DNA of 64,000 bases from positions 3,033,830-3,097,829 of the forward strand of contig NZ_CP083985.1 of NCBI RefSeq assembly GCF_020172665.1, written 5' to 3'. This document shows, one piece after another, positions 31,000 to 38,943 of this stretch (the first letter of the stretch is position 1; every line of letters starts with the position of its first letter). The notes under the pieces are model-generated. The model searched no databases. It was given only the letters and a program-made list of their open reading frames with translations, and was not told where the DNA came from. The position numbers and the translations under genes are program-made. The DNA comes from [Mycobacterium] zoologicum. GTDB taxonomy: Bacteria > Actinomycetota > Actinomycetes > Mycobacteriales > Mycobacteriaceae.

Positions 31000-31746
31000 T
31001 CAGGCAACAGGTCGACGCTGGACTGCCTCGCGGATCGGCCGGTCGGGGTCCATCGCGATGCCGAGATTCTCGGCGGTGCCGCCCACGACGCTGACCATGA
31101 TGGTCGTCAGATACGACACGAACGTCTCGTGGGGCATTCTGCGCGGGCTGTCCAGTTCCGGGCCGAGCCACCAGTCGGTGGCCGAGGTCGCCGTGCCGAA
31201 AGCCGCGAACGCCGCCAGGTCCATTGCGCCGCGGTCAAGGTCGAGCTCGCGGAGTTCGTTGCTGAACATGTCGGCGATGGCCAGCGTGATCGTCCGGCCC
31301 TCGTTGAGAGTCCGCAGTGTCGACTCCGACCGGGCGCGCACCCGCCCCTGGATGAAGAACCTCACCACGTTGGGATGTGCGTCGACCAGGCTCACGTACT
31401 CCTCGACGCTGCGCCGCACGATGTCGCGCAGCGAATTGGTGGCGACGTCGATGGAGGCGAAGATCGCCGACCACAGGTCGTCACGTAACCGGGTGCCGAC
31501 GGCCTCGAACAGGTCGTCCTTGTCGGTGAAGTGCCGGTAGATCTTGGGCTTGGCGGTGCCGGCCTCCGCGGCGATCTCGCGGACACTGACGTCGGGTCCG
31601 AGCCGGTCGATGGCCCGGAACGCTGCGTCGACGATCTCCCTGCGGACCTTCTTACGGTGTTCGCGCCAACGTTCGCTGCGCGCGTCGACCTTCTGCCCGC
31701 CGTTGTCGGCCGGGGTGGGTCTGCTGGTTCCGCGCACGTCAAGCAC
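31000..31746 (-). CDS. TetR family transcriptional regulator (Rv3050c-like)
   Basis: The 248-residue protein has an N-terminal TetR HTH: REIVDAAFRAIDRLGPDVSVREIAAEAGTAKPKIYRHFTDKDDLFEAVG. The C-terminal ligand domain includes a long helical region ending GTAENLGIAMDPDRPI. The GTG at 31746 is chosen because it gives the length recalled for Rv3050c (about 246 residues); a GTG three codons further in also works. In M. tuberculosis the gene sits between the monooxygenase and nrdE. Here it is divergent from a reductase gene with about 60 bp between starts, which makes that gene a candidate target. Confidence 0.85.
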   Translation of the reverse strand: MLDVRGTSRPTPADNGGQKVDARSERWREHRKKVRREIVDAAFRAIDRLGPDVSVREIAAEAGTAKPKIYRHFTDKDDLFEAVGTRLRDDLWSAIFASIDVATNSLRDIVRRSVEEYVSLVDAHPNVVRFFIQGRVRARSESTLRTLNEGRTITLAIADMFSNELRELDLDRGAMDLAAFAAFGTATSATDWWLGPELDSPRRMPHETFVSYLTTIMVSVVGGTAENLGIAMDPDRPIREAVQRRPVA

Positions 31747-31806
31747 CTTACCGCGTTGCCGCCGCTGACCTGGGGAGACCGGCCGTCGGCTAACATCGCC
31801 GCTGTG

Positions 31807-32985
31807 GTGCAGCGATTCGACCTTGCGATTGTCGGCGGAGGTCCAGCAGGGTCGGCGGCCGCCTGGCAGGCCAGGCAGGCCGGTGCGAGCGTGGTTCTGC
31901 TGGATAAGGCCGAGTTTCCCCGCGACAAGCCCTGCGGTGACGGCCTGACCGCGCGCGCGGTGAGCTACCTGCAGAAAATGGGTCTGGCCGAGCAGGTCGA
32001 CAAGTTTCACCGGGTCAACCGGGTGAAGGTGTTCAGCCCCGGCGAATGGGAGCTGTCGTTTCCGCGCCGGCCCGGGATGCCCGACCACGGATACGTGGCG
32101 CGCCGCCCGGAGCTGGACACCCTGTTGCTCAAGCACGCCGAGTCGGCCGGGGCGGAGGTTCGCCAATCCGCCGAGGCCGCGGGTCCGGTGCTCGACGACG
32201 CCGGCCGGGTCATCGGGGTGCTGCTCAAGAGCGGCGAGCAGGTGCTGGCCGACGCGGTGATCGCCGCCGACGGCGCCTACTCCCCGATCAAACGGGCACT
32301 GAAGCTGGACTCGGACTACAACGGCTACTCGGCGATCGCCATCCGCGCCGAGATGCCCGCGGTGCGGCCCGACGTCGACTCACTCGACATCTACATGAAG
32401 CTGGTGTTCCAGGGCGATCAGCTGCCCGGCTACGGCTGGGTGTTCCCGCTCGGTGACGGCCGGGTCAACATCGGCTTGGGCTATGTCAACAGCTACAAGA
32501 ACTGGCAGGCCATCAACGCCACGCAGTTCCTCGGCGACTTCCTGGAGACGCTGCCGCGGGACTGGGAACTGCCGTCGATCACCGAACTGAAGAAATCCAA
32601 GACGGTGCGAGCCTGGCGGCTGCCGATGGGCTTCACCGCGTGGCCGCCGTGGCGGCCCGGGGTGCTGTTCGCCGGGGACTCCCTCGGAGCTGGCCGGCCG
32701 ACCTCGGGCGCGGGTATCTCCAAGGCGCTGGAGTCCGGGCTGGCGGCCGGTGAGTGCGCAGTCGCGGCGCTGACCAACGGTGGGCCGGACGACTTCACCA
32801 ACTATGCGCAACGCATGGAAGCGGCGTGGGGCCGGGAATACCGGCGCGGCAGGTACTTTCACAAGTTGGCCGGTACGCCGAAGCTCGCGAACGCCGGTCT
32901 GAAGCTGCTCGACAACGCGCGCTTCCGCGACGTGATGCTGGCCCGGTTGTACAAGGGGCAACAGGGTCCGACGCACACCTACTAA
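31807..32985 (+). CDS. geranylgeranyl reductase family FAD-dependent oxidoreductase
   Basis: The 392-residue flavoprotein begins with an FAD dinucleotide motif (GGGPAGSAAAWQARQAGASVVLLDKAEFPRDKPCGDGLT); PRDKPCGDGLT is typical of the geranylgeranyl reductase family. The second FAD contact GVLFAGDSLGAGRPTSGAGI is near residue 280, and PGYGWVFPLGDGRVNIGLGY is the third family motif. Relatives reduce isoprenoid chains, for example of menaquinone (MenJ). It is not the canonical MenJ by position, and the substrate is uncertain. Two consecutive GTG codons (31804, 31807) could serve as start. It converges with the P450 gene 21 bp away. Confidence 0.82.
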   Translation: MQRFDLAIVGGGPAGSAAAWQARQAGASVVLLDKAEFPRDKPCGDGLTARAVSYLQKMGLAEQVDKFHRVNRVKVFSPGEWELSFPRRPGMPDHGYVARRPELDTLLLKHAESAGAEVRQSAEAAGPVLDDAGRVIGVLLKSGEQVLADAVIAADGAYSPIKRALKLDSDYNGYSAIAIRAEMPAVRPDVDSLDIYMKLVFQGDQLPGYGWVFPLGDGRVNIGLGYVNSYKNWQAINATQFLGDFLETLPRDWELPSITELKKSKTVRAWRLPMGFTAWPPWRPGVLFAGDSLGAGRPTSGAGISKALESGLAAGECAVAALTNGGPDDFTNYAQRMEAAWGREYRRGRYFHKLAGTPKLANAGLKLLDNARFRDVMLARLYKGQQGPTHTY

Positions 32986-33006
32986 CGGGCGCCGCTGGCT
33001 GCGCCG

Positions 33007-34377
33007 TCACAGCAGCGCGCCCGCCCGCTGCGTGACACGCGCGTAGATCGGCTCGGCCGCGACGGTGGTGAATGGCACCGCCAGCGGAAATTCAGTGCTC
33101 AGCGAGCTGAATTCGCAGTGCCGCACACACGTCGCCAGCGCCAGGGTGGCTTCCAGCATGGCGAAGTGGTCGCCGACGCATTTGCGCGGTCCGGCCCCGA
33201 ACGGCACATACTGCCACCGGCTGCGGCCCGCGGAGTTCTCTGGGCTGAACCGGTCCGGGTCGAACTCCTCGGGGCGCTCCCAGAGTGCGGGGTCGCGGTG
33301 CAGCGCATAGACCCCGACGCCAACCAGCGAGCCGGCCTGTACGCGGAAGCCGTCGACGGCGATGTCGCGCAACACCGTTCGGCCGTTCAGGGCACCGGGT
33401 GGGCACAACCGCAGTGCTTCGTGGAGCACCTGGACGGTGTACGGCAGCCGGGCCACGTCGTCGGGGGTCAGTTCGGCCCCGGCCGCGGCCACCTCGGCGG
33501 CAACCCTGCGTTGAATGTCGGAGTTGTTGCCCAGCGCCCACAGCGCGTAAGCCAAAGTGGTCGCGGTGGTGTCGTGGCCGGCCAGCATGAACACGATCAA
33601 CTCATCGCAGATCTCGCGGTCCGTCAGCCCGCGGCCGGTTTCGGGGTCAGTGGCGGCCATCAGCCCGCGCACCAGGGGCGCGTCCCTGTCGGGGTCGTTG
33701 CGACAGGCCCGCAGGATGTCCGCGGCAACCCTATGCAGCGTGGCGCTGGCGGCCCGGGCGCGACGGCGCGCCGGGGTCGGCAGCCAGCGCGGGGCGCGCA
33801 CCGGAGCAAACGCCCGATCCGAAACATATTCCAGCGCGACGCGCATCGGCTCGGTCAGGTCCGCAGCGCGTTCGTCGAGGTCGACGCCGAGCACCGAGCG
33901 TCCGAGTGCCCGCAGCGTCAGCCGGCGGCATTCGGCGTCCAGATCAACCGTTGCGCCGTCGCCCCAGTCGGCGGCGACCACCTCGGCGGCCTGCGCCATA
34001 TGTCCGCCAAAATCGCGGACATGATGCTTGGTGAACAACGGCTGTAACGTGCGCCGCCGGGGCAGCCACGCTTCATTGCGCAGATCGAACAGGTTCGGAC
34101 CGAGCAGGTGGCGAATCTCATCGTGCGCCGGGGACCGATCGACGTCGCCGCTACTCAGCACATCGTGGACCCCCTGCGGCGAAGTCACCAGCACCATCGG
34201 CGGCGCGAGTCGGCGCGGTGCCAGCACCAGTCGGGTCACCGGCCCGCCGGCATCCCGCAATTTCTCGACACCGGTGTGCATCTGCCGCACCTCCCGCACC
34301 TGCTGCCGGTACGGCAGCGGGTTCTTCGGCGCCAGCGGCAGCGCCCGAACATCGACGCCGGCATCTCCTACTGTCAT
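33007..34377 (-). CDS. cytochrome P450
   Basis: The 456-residue P450 is complete. The I-helix motif is LAGHDTTATT, the ExxR motif is EALR, the PERF-like motif is DPDRFSPE and the haem loop is FGAGPRKCVGD, where Cys is the fifth haem ligand. It lacks a membrane anchor. I cannot assign a CYP family with confidence. It is divergent from a LuxR-type regulator about 150 bp away, and no ferredoxin gene is adjacent, so redox partners must come from elsewhere. The substrate is unknown. Confidence 0.88.
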   Translation of the reverse strand: MTVGDAGVDVRALPLAPKNPLPYRQQVREVRQMHTGVEKLRDAGGPVTRLVLAPRRLAPPMVLVTSPQGVHDVLSSGDVDRSPAHDEIRHLLGPNLFDLRNEAWLPRRRTLQPLFTKHHVRDFGGHMAQAAEVVAADWGDGATVDLDAECRRLTLRALGRSVLGVDLDERAADLTEPMRVALEYVSDRAFAPVRAPRWLPTPARRRARAASATLHRVAADILRACRNDPDRDAPLVRGLMAATDPETGRGLTDREICDELIVFMLAGHDTTATTLAYALWALGNNSDIQRRVAAEVAAAGAELTPDDVARLPYTVQVLHEALRLCPPGALNGRTVLRDIAVDGFRVQAGSLVGVGVYALHRDPALWERPEEFDPDRFSPENSAGRSRWQYVPFGAGPRKCVGDHFAMLEATLALATCVRHCEFSSLSTEFPLAVPFTTVAAEPIYARVTQRAGALL

Positions 34378-34528
34378 GGCAGTCAGCCAACCAGGCCCGA
34401 TCCACCCCGCGCCTCATCCGAACGGTTGAAATTTTTCCCGGAATTCGCAGAGCAACGGCCGACCACGCGGCGCAGAATGTGCGATATCGGACGCTACGTC
34501 CGCTGAGCGAAAGACCTGGGATGCGGCG

Positions 34529-35620
34529 ATGGCGACCCTGGATGACTTCTCCCGCATAGTCGCGACGGTATACAGCTCGGTGCTTACACCCGAGAACTGG
34601 ACCGCGGCACTCGGCGATCTTCGGCACACCCTCGACGTACAAAGTTGCGCGCTGATACGGGCGGACGGCAACGGCCGATCGGTACAGGCAGCACACCTGG
34701 CCCCGCAGGTGCGCTGCGACTACGAGCAGCACTACCACCGGATCGACTACGTGCTCGAAGCCGTGGAACAGGGCCCGGTCGGCGTGCTGCGTGGCGGGCA
34801 GTCCCTGGTGGAACTGCAGAGCGACTCGGAGTTCCATCTCGACTGGCTGCGCCCCCTGGAGATGACGGACGGGTTGTTCGTACGGCTCACCGACGGCCCC
34901 GCGCCGCTGATGTTCCTTGCCGCCGGGCCACGTCCGCCAACGCCGTTCGTCCCGCTGGTCAGCGCCTTGGTACCGCACCTGCAACAGGCCTTGCGCAGCC
35001 AAGCACACCTGGACAACTTGCGCCGTCGCGCCGGTGACCTGAGTGCAGTCACCGGTGCGTTGCGCCTGGCCATCATCGTGGTGACCGCCGGCGCCCATCT
35101 CGTCTACGCCAACCGTGCCGCCGAGGAAGTGCTGCGGGCAGCCGATGGACTGCGCATCCGCGCCGGCCGGCTCGAAGCGACTTTCGCCACCACCGACACC
35201 ACACTGCAGCACAGTATTCGCGCCGCGCTGACGCACCGGGATGCGCCACCGTCGGGGAGTTCCCTGCTGTGTGAGCGCGGCTGTAACGCGCAGCCCTACC
35301 TCGTCGAAGTGCTGCCCATCGATCCGGCCGATTCCTCCGGGCCCACCCGGCGAGCCATGGTGGCCATCGACCCGGGCAGCGAATCACGAACGGCTGCAAC
35401 GCTGTTGAATCGCCATTATGGACTCACGGCCAGCGAAACCCGGATCGCCCTCATGGTGCTCAACGGCCATGACATCAAGGACACGGCCGAACGCATGTCG
35501 CTGTCCCAAGCCACCGTCAAAACGCATCTGCAGCATGTGTTCGACAAGACTGGAACTCATCGCCAGGCCGACATCGTGCGACTGCTGGCCGCCCTGCGCT
35601 CGCCCTGTCGCGGAGACTGA
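34529..35620 (+). CDS. LuxR-type helix-turn-helix regulator with PAS-like sensor
   Basis: The 363-residue protein has an N-terminal region with helical and PAS-like segments (LRLAIIVVTAGAHLVYANRAAEEVL resembles a PAS start) and a C-terminal LuxR/GerE HTH: YGLTASETRIALMVLNGHDIKDTAERMSLSQATVKTHLQHVFDKTGTHRQADIVRLL. It may sense a ligand directly, since no kinase is adjacent. It is divergent from the P450 gene, which is a reasonable regulatory target. A short hairpin (CTGACC 35617-35622, GGTCAG 35628-35633) overlaps its stop codon. Confidence 0.83.
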   Translation: MATLDDFSRIVATVYSSVLTPENWTAALGDLRHTLDVQSCALIRADGNGRSVQAAHLAPQVRCDYEQHYHRIDYVLEAVEQGPVGVLRGGQSLVELQSDSEFHLDWLRPLEMTDGLFVRLTDGPAPLMFLAAGPRPPTPFVPLVSALVPHLQQALRSQAHLDNLRRRAGDLSAVTGALRLAIIVVTAGAHLVYANRAAEEVLRAADGLRIRAGRLEATFATTDTTLQHSIRAALTHRDAPPSGSSLLCERGCNAQPYLVEVLPIDPADSSGPTRRAMVAIDPGSESRTAATLLNRHYGLTASETRIALMVLNGHDIKDTAERMSLSQATVKTHLQHVFDKTGTHRQADIVRLLAALRSPCRGD

Positions 35621-35633
35621 CCGCCCCGGTCAG
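35617..35633. terminator. short hairpin at the end of the LuxR-type gene
   Basis: CTGACC and GGTCAG form a 6-bp stem with loop GCCCC, overlapping the stop codon and lying between two convergent genes. It is short, so the assignment as terminator is weak. Confidence 0.35.
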
Positions 35634-35654
35634 CGCCGACGCCGCACGGCTGAT

Positions 35655-36320
35655 TCAGAACAGACCGGCCAGTTCGGACCACAACGCGGTGGCGTCGCCC
35701 GGATCGAAAGTCGCCGCCATGGAGTCGGCCCCGGGGATGTCGATAATCGGGATGCGCACCCCGCCGGGGAACAACCACTCGTCGAGTATTCCGTCCGGAC
35801 CGTTGGAGTAATAGTTGGCGAAGACCGGGTTGGTGAGAAAGTCGATCTGGAACAGGTCTTGCGTCGATCCCGTCGGGTCGCTGGTGTAGAAATTTTCGAA
35901 GAAGTTGACTCGCGAGATCCCGAACTGCAGCCCCGCCGAGGTCTGCTCCCACACCGTCCCGTCGGCGGGAGCGGCACCCGAACTGTTGAACGCCTGCTGC
36001 AGGTTGTTCTCGAAGATCGGGCCGACGCCGCCCAGGGCCTCGTAATCCCGCGCCACCTCGTAATTGCCAATGACGTTCACGCCGCCAGGCTGGTAGATGG
36101 AGTAGGGGATGTTCTCCTTAATGCTGGTGTACAGCCCACCGGTGATCTCGTCGACATCGGTCGGCGTACCCGGTCCGCCGGGCGGGAAGAAAATGTCGTT
36201 GCTCGACGGCACGGATGGCTCCGCGTGTGCAACTGGGCTGGTCAGCAGCGCTCCCCCGAGGACTGCCCCGGCGACCGCACCAGTGATGAAGGCGAATCTC
36301 GCGATGTTTTGACGACCCAT
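35655..36320 (-). CDS. secreted protein of unknown function
   Basis: The 221-residue product has a signal peptide (RQNIARFAFITGAVAGAVLGGALLTSPVAHA, cleavage near residue 33). The mature protein is acidic, rich in Asn, Gly, Pro and Phe, with no cysteine. Segments such as GGLYTSIKENIPYSIYQPGGVNVIGNYEVARDYEALGGVG suggest a folded beta-rich domain. I recognise a general resemblance to mycobacterial secreted hypothetical proteins but no named family. It is convergent with the LuxR-type gene. Confidence 0.7.
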   Translation of the reverse strand: MGRQNIARFAFITGAVAGAVLGGALLTSPVAHAEPSVPSSNDIFFPPGGPGTPTDVDEITGGLYTSIKENIPYSIYQPGGVNVIGNYEVARDYEALGGVGPIFENNLQQAFNSSGAAPADGTVWEQTSAGLQFGISRVNFFENFYTSDPTGSTQDLFQIDFLTNPVFANYYSNGPDGILDEWLFPGGVRIPIIDIPGADSMAATFDPGDATALWSELAGLF

Positions 36321-36464
36321 GGCTAGCCCCCCAGCTAGTGTTCCGCTGGCCGAACAGCTTAGCTGAAATTTAACTGAAGGTACATGAAAATTCTCAAGTC
36401 TCTACGCCAACGTTAATACTTTCTATGCGCTCGCGCGGCACGCGGCGCCCCGGACCTCGACGGG

Positions 36465-37178
36465 TCAACGCCGACCGCGCTCGGCACGGCCGGGCTTGCG
36501 GGCGACCTTGCCCGCAGCGGCTCGGGCGGCCTGCTTGGCCAGGGTCTTCTCCCGAGCGGTGCGCTTGGGTGCCGACTGCGCCTGCCCCCGCGACGAGCCC
36601 GCTGTGCGGCCCCGCACGATCCCGACGAACTCCTCGACCAGTTCCGATTGGGGACCCTCCGGAAAAGCCAGCGCCACCGGGCAACTCGGCGCGTCGATGA
36701 TCGGCCGGTAGGTCAGGTCCTTGCGGTGATGCAGCCGCGCCAGCGACTGCGGAACGACGAGCACACCGAGACCGGCGGCGACCAGTTCTATTGCGTCCTT
36801 GGTGGTTTCGGGACGGTGATCGATCCGGGCACCGGGAGCCTGCACCCATTCGACGACGTCGTCGAGCGGCAGCAGTGTCGGCTCGCCATCGAGGTCCGCG
36901 GCGCGGATCTCATCGGCGGCCGTCAGGACGTGATCGACCGGCACCACGGCCACCGTCGTCTCCTCGTAGAGCGGGATGACCGACAGCCCCGAGGTGTCGC
37001 CCCGCGGCCGCAGTAACGCGACGTCGACCGCGCCGGCCCGCACGGCGTCCGCCGCGGCTGCCGCAGCAACCGAACGCAACTCCAGCGGGACTCCCCCGTG
37101 ACGTTCGGTCCAGATCCGGGCCCACTTCGCGGGCGTCGCACCGGGGACATACCCGAGGGTCAGCGAGAGCGGCGCCAC
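36465..37178 (-). CDS. stand-alone LysR-type effector-binding domain protein
   Basis: The 237-residue protein matches a LysR substrate-binding domain (LTLGYVPGATPAKWARIW, AGAVDVALLRPRGDTSGLSVIPLYEETTVAVVPVDHVL, EWVQAPGARIDHRP, VAAGLGVLVVPQSLARLHHR) but has no N-terminal helix-turn-helix. The last 50 residues are very basic (KRTAREKTLAKQAARAAAGKVARKPGRAERGRR), which could bind nucleic acid. The GTG at 37178 starts directly at the first strand of the fold. It is divergent, with 28 bp between, from a DUF5997 gene; the pairing appears conserved in actinobacteria as I recall. Confidence 0.78.
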   Translation of the reverse strand: MAPLSLTLGYVPGATPAKWARIWTERHGGVPLELRSVAAAAAADAVRAGAVDVALLRPRGDTSGLSVIPLYEETTVAVVPVDHVLTAADEIRAADLDGEPTLLPLDDVVEWVQAPGARIDHRPETTKDAIELVAAGLGVLVVPQSLARLHHRKDLTYRPIIDAPSCPVALAFPEGPQSELVEEFVGIVRGRTAGSSRGQAQSAPKRTAREKTLAKQAARAAAGKVARKPGRAERGRR

Positions 37179-37206
37179 CGGATCAGGCTACCGATAGGCT
37201 GCTGCC

Positions 37207-37593
37207 ATGAGCAGGCCGAACGCACAGTCCATGAAACCCGCCACGGCGGCGAAGAAGCTGGACGTGTATCTGCCCGCGACACCGGTGGAGTTCCAGGAGA
37301 ACCCAATCACCCGAAGCGAGCTCACTGCCCTGCAGGCGGACCCGCCGCAGTGGCTCAAGGACCTCCGCAAGAACGGGCCGCACCCGAAGAACCTGGTGGC
37401 GGCCAAGCTCGGCGTCTCGATCGCAGCTCTCGCGCGCGGCGGCGTCGGCAATGCACTCACCACCGAACAGATCGATGCACTGCTGGCCGAGAAGCCGGAC
37501 TGGCTGGTCGCCGAACGCGAGGGCTACCAGGAGGTGTTGCGCGAACAACGTCGCCTCAAAGCACTGCAGGCAGACCAGGCTCGCGGGAACTGA
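37207..37593 (+). CDS. DUF5997 family protein
   Basis: The 128-residue protein is small and basic, with KPATAAKKLDVYLPATPVEFQE at the start and VAAKLGVSIAALARGGVGNALTTEQIDALL in the middle, which reads like a helical DNA-binding-type module. The segment KNGPHPKNLVAAKLGVS is a family landmark. Function is unknown. It is divergent from the LysR-domain gene; its last 38 bases overlap the convergent PucR-type gene (37556-37593). Confidence 0.75.
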   Translation: MSRPNAQSMKPATAAKKLDVYLPATPVEFQENPITRSELTALQADPPQWLKDLRKNGPHPKNLVAAKLGVSIAALARGGVGNALTTEQIDALLAEKPDWLVAEREGYQEVLREQRRLKALQADQARGN

Positions 37594-38848
37594 TACCGGA
37601 CAGCGCCCGCGGGCCCACATAGTGGGCGATCTCCAACGCAGTCATCACCGCCAGCCGGCGCTGGCCGGGCGGGTATCCCAACAGCTCGGTCGCACTGGCG
37701 ACGCGCTGCAGCACGGTGTTGCGATGCGTGTGTAGCCGCGCGGCGGCCGCCGAGGCGCTGTCGGCTTCGGCGAGGAAGGTCCGCAACGTGTGACGAAGCC
37801 GCGCGCCGCGCTCGTCGTCGACGGCAAGCCGGCCGAGGGTCTCGGCGACGAATCGCGCGGCTTCCCGTTCGTCGCCGGCAATGGCCCGGATCGGCTCCAG
37901 GTCAGTGGAGGTGACCAGACGATCCCCGCCAGGGTTGTCGCCGACGATCTGCGCAGCGGCCATCGCCGCGGCGTGAGAGGCGCGAAAGCCCGCCTGCCCG
38001 GCCAGTGTCGGCCCTGCCGCGGCACGCATTCCGGCGGGTGCGCTTCGCATCACCTTCCCGAGAGCACTCGGTGCAGGCACCCCGTCCGAGCCGATCCACG
38101 CCCACAGTGTCCGCACGCCTGCGGCAATCGTCAACGGCTTCCCGGAACGCACGGAGCGCGCGAGTTCGGTTGCCACCGTTTCCAATTCGCCGTTGTCGAC
38201 AGCAGAGCCGTCCAGCCACAACACCAACGCGGTGTGGCGGCGCGTCAGCTCATAGCCCAGCCGGCCGGCCGCGACGCGTTCATCGATCGGCGCGCCGTCG
38301 AGGATCAGCCGAACCGTCTCCATCCGCCGGGCGAGTGCGCCGCCGGCCGTCTCCTCGTGCAGGCGCTGAGCCTCGGCGACGAGCGCCAGCAGCACCGTGT
38401 CCACGTAGGCGAACAGCACCGTGGCGAAGCGGTCGATCATCTCGACGAGCTGCGGGCCGGACGGAGCCACCAGGGGGGCGAGCTGCATGAAGCGCTGCCA
38501 GACCGCCATCTGCCCGCGCCGATACGCCTGGAAGATCACGTCCAGGTCCAGGCCCCGGCGCACCACGGTCTGGACGACGTCGTAGGCCTCACGCGGCGGG
38601 TCGGGCAGCGTCACATTCGTCGGGTCCGCGAGCACCGAGTGCAGCACCTGCGCCACGTTCGCCCGGTTGCTGGCGGCCATCTCCTCGGTGATGGCGCGGT
38701 CGGCGGCCAGACCCGGAGCGATCTCGAGCTCGGCGGCGTTCATGGTGGCGACCAGGTCGTCGAGTTCGGCAAGCATGCGGCTGGCGAGCTCGGCCAGCTG
38801 TCGGGAGGAGTCGTCGACCACCGAGTCAGGATATGTCATTTCATACAT
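37556..38848 (-). CDS. PucR/CdaR-type helix-turn-helix regulator
   Basis: The 430-residue protein has a long helical N-terminal sensor (SVVDDSSRQLAELASRMLAELDDLVATMNAAELEI), a central domain and the C-terminal PucR HTH (LRTFLAEADSASAAAARLHTHRNTVLQRVASATELL). It is a paralogue of the regulator at 29.4 kb. It is divergent from the EthA-like monooxygenase with 95 bp between, so that monooxygenase is the likely target. Its 3' end overlaps the DUF5997 gene by 38 bp. Confidence 0.85.
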   Translation of the reverse strand: MYEMTYPDSVVDDSSRQLAELASRMLAELDDLVATMNAAELEIAPGLAADRAITEEMAASNRANVAQVLHSVLADPTNVTLPDPPREAYDVVQTVVRRGLDLDVIFQAYRRGQMAVWQRFMQLAPLVAPSGPQLVEMIDRFATVLFAYVDTVLLALVAEAQRLHEETAGGALARRMETVRLILDGAPIDERVAAGRLGYELTRRHTALVLWLDGSAVDNGELETVATELARSVRSGKPLTIAAGVRTLWAWIGSDGVPAPSALGKVMRSAPAGMRAAAGPTLAGQAGFRASHAAAMAAAQIVGDNPGGDRLVTSTDLEPIRAIAGDEREAARFVAETLGRLAVDDERGARLRHTLRTFLAEADSASAAAARLHTHRNTVLQRVASATELLGYPPGQRRLAVMTALEIAHYVGPRALSGISSREPGLPAVL

Positions 38849-38943
38849 TCAATGCGACCAATAATGTAGATGACGCCATATCCAAGCGAGTAATTAATCC
38901 ATAATGTGATTGCTGTCACCAGCCTGGATCACTAGGAGTCCCG
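38849..38943. promoter_or_regulatory. divergent control region of the PucR regulator and EthA-like monooxygenase
   Basis: The interval is markedly AT-rich. ATAATGTAGA (38861-38870) and ATAATGTGAT (38901-38910) form an imperfect direct repeat 40 bp apart, close to four helical turns, which is a plausible paired binding site. The monooxygenase Shine-Dalgarno AGGAG lies near 38934-38938. Confidence 0.35.

Noticed and set aside
31747..32166. Upstream extension of the TetR gene into the flavoprotein gene
   Set aside because: It would overlap the divergent flavoprotein by more than 350 bp; the Pro/Ala-rich extension has no coding character.
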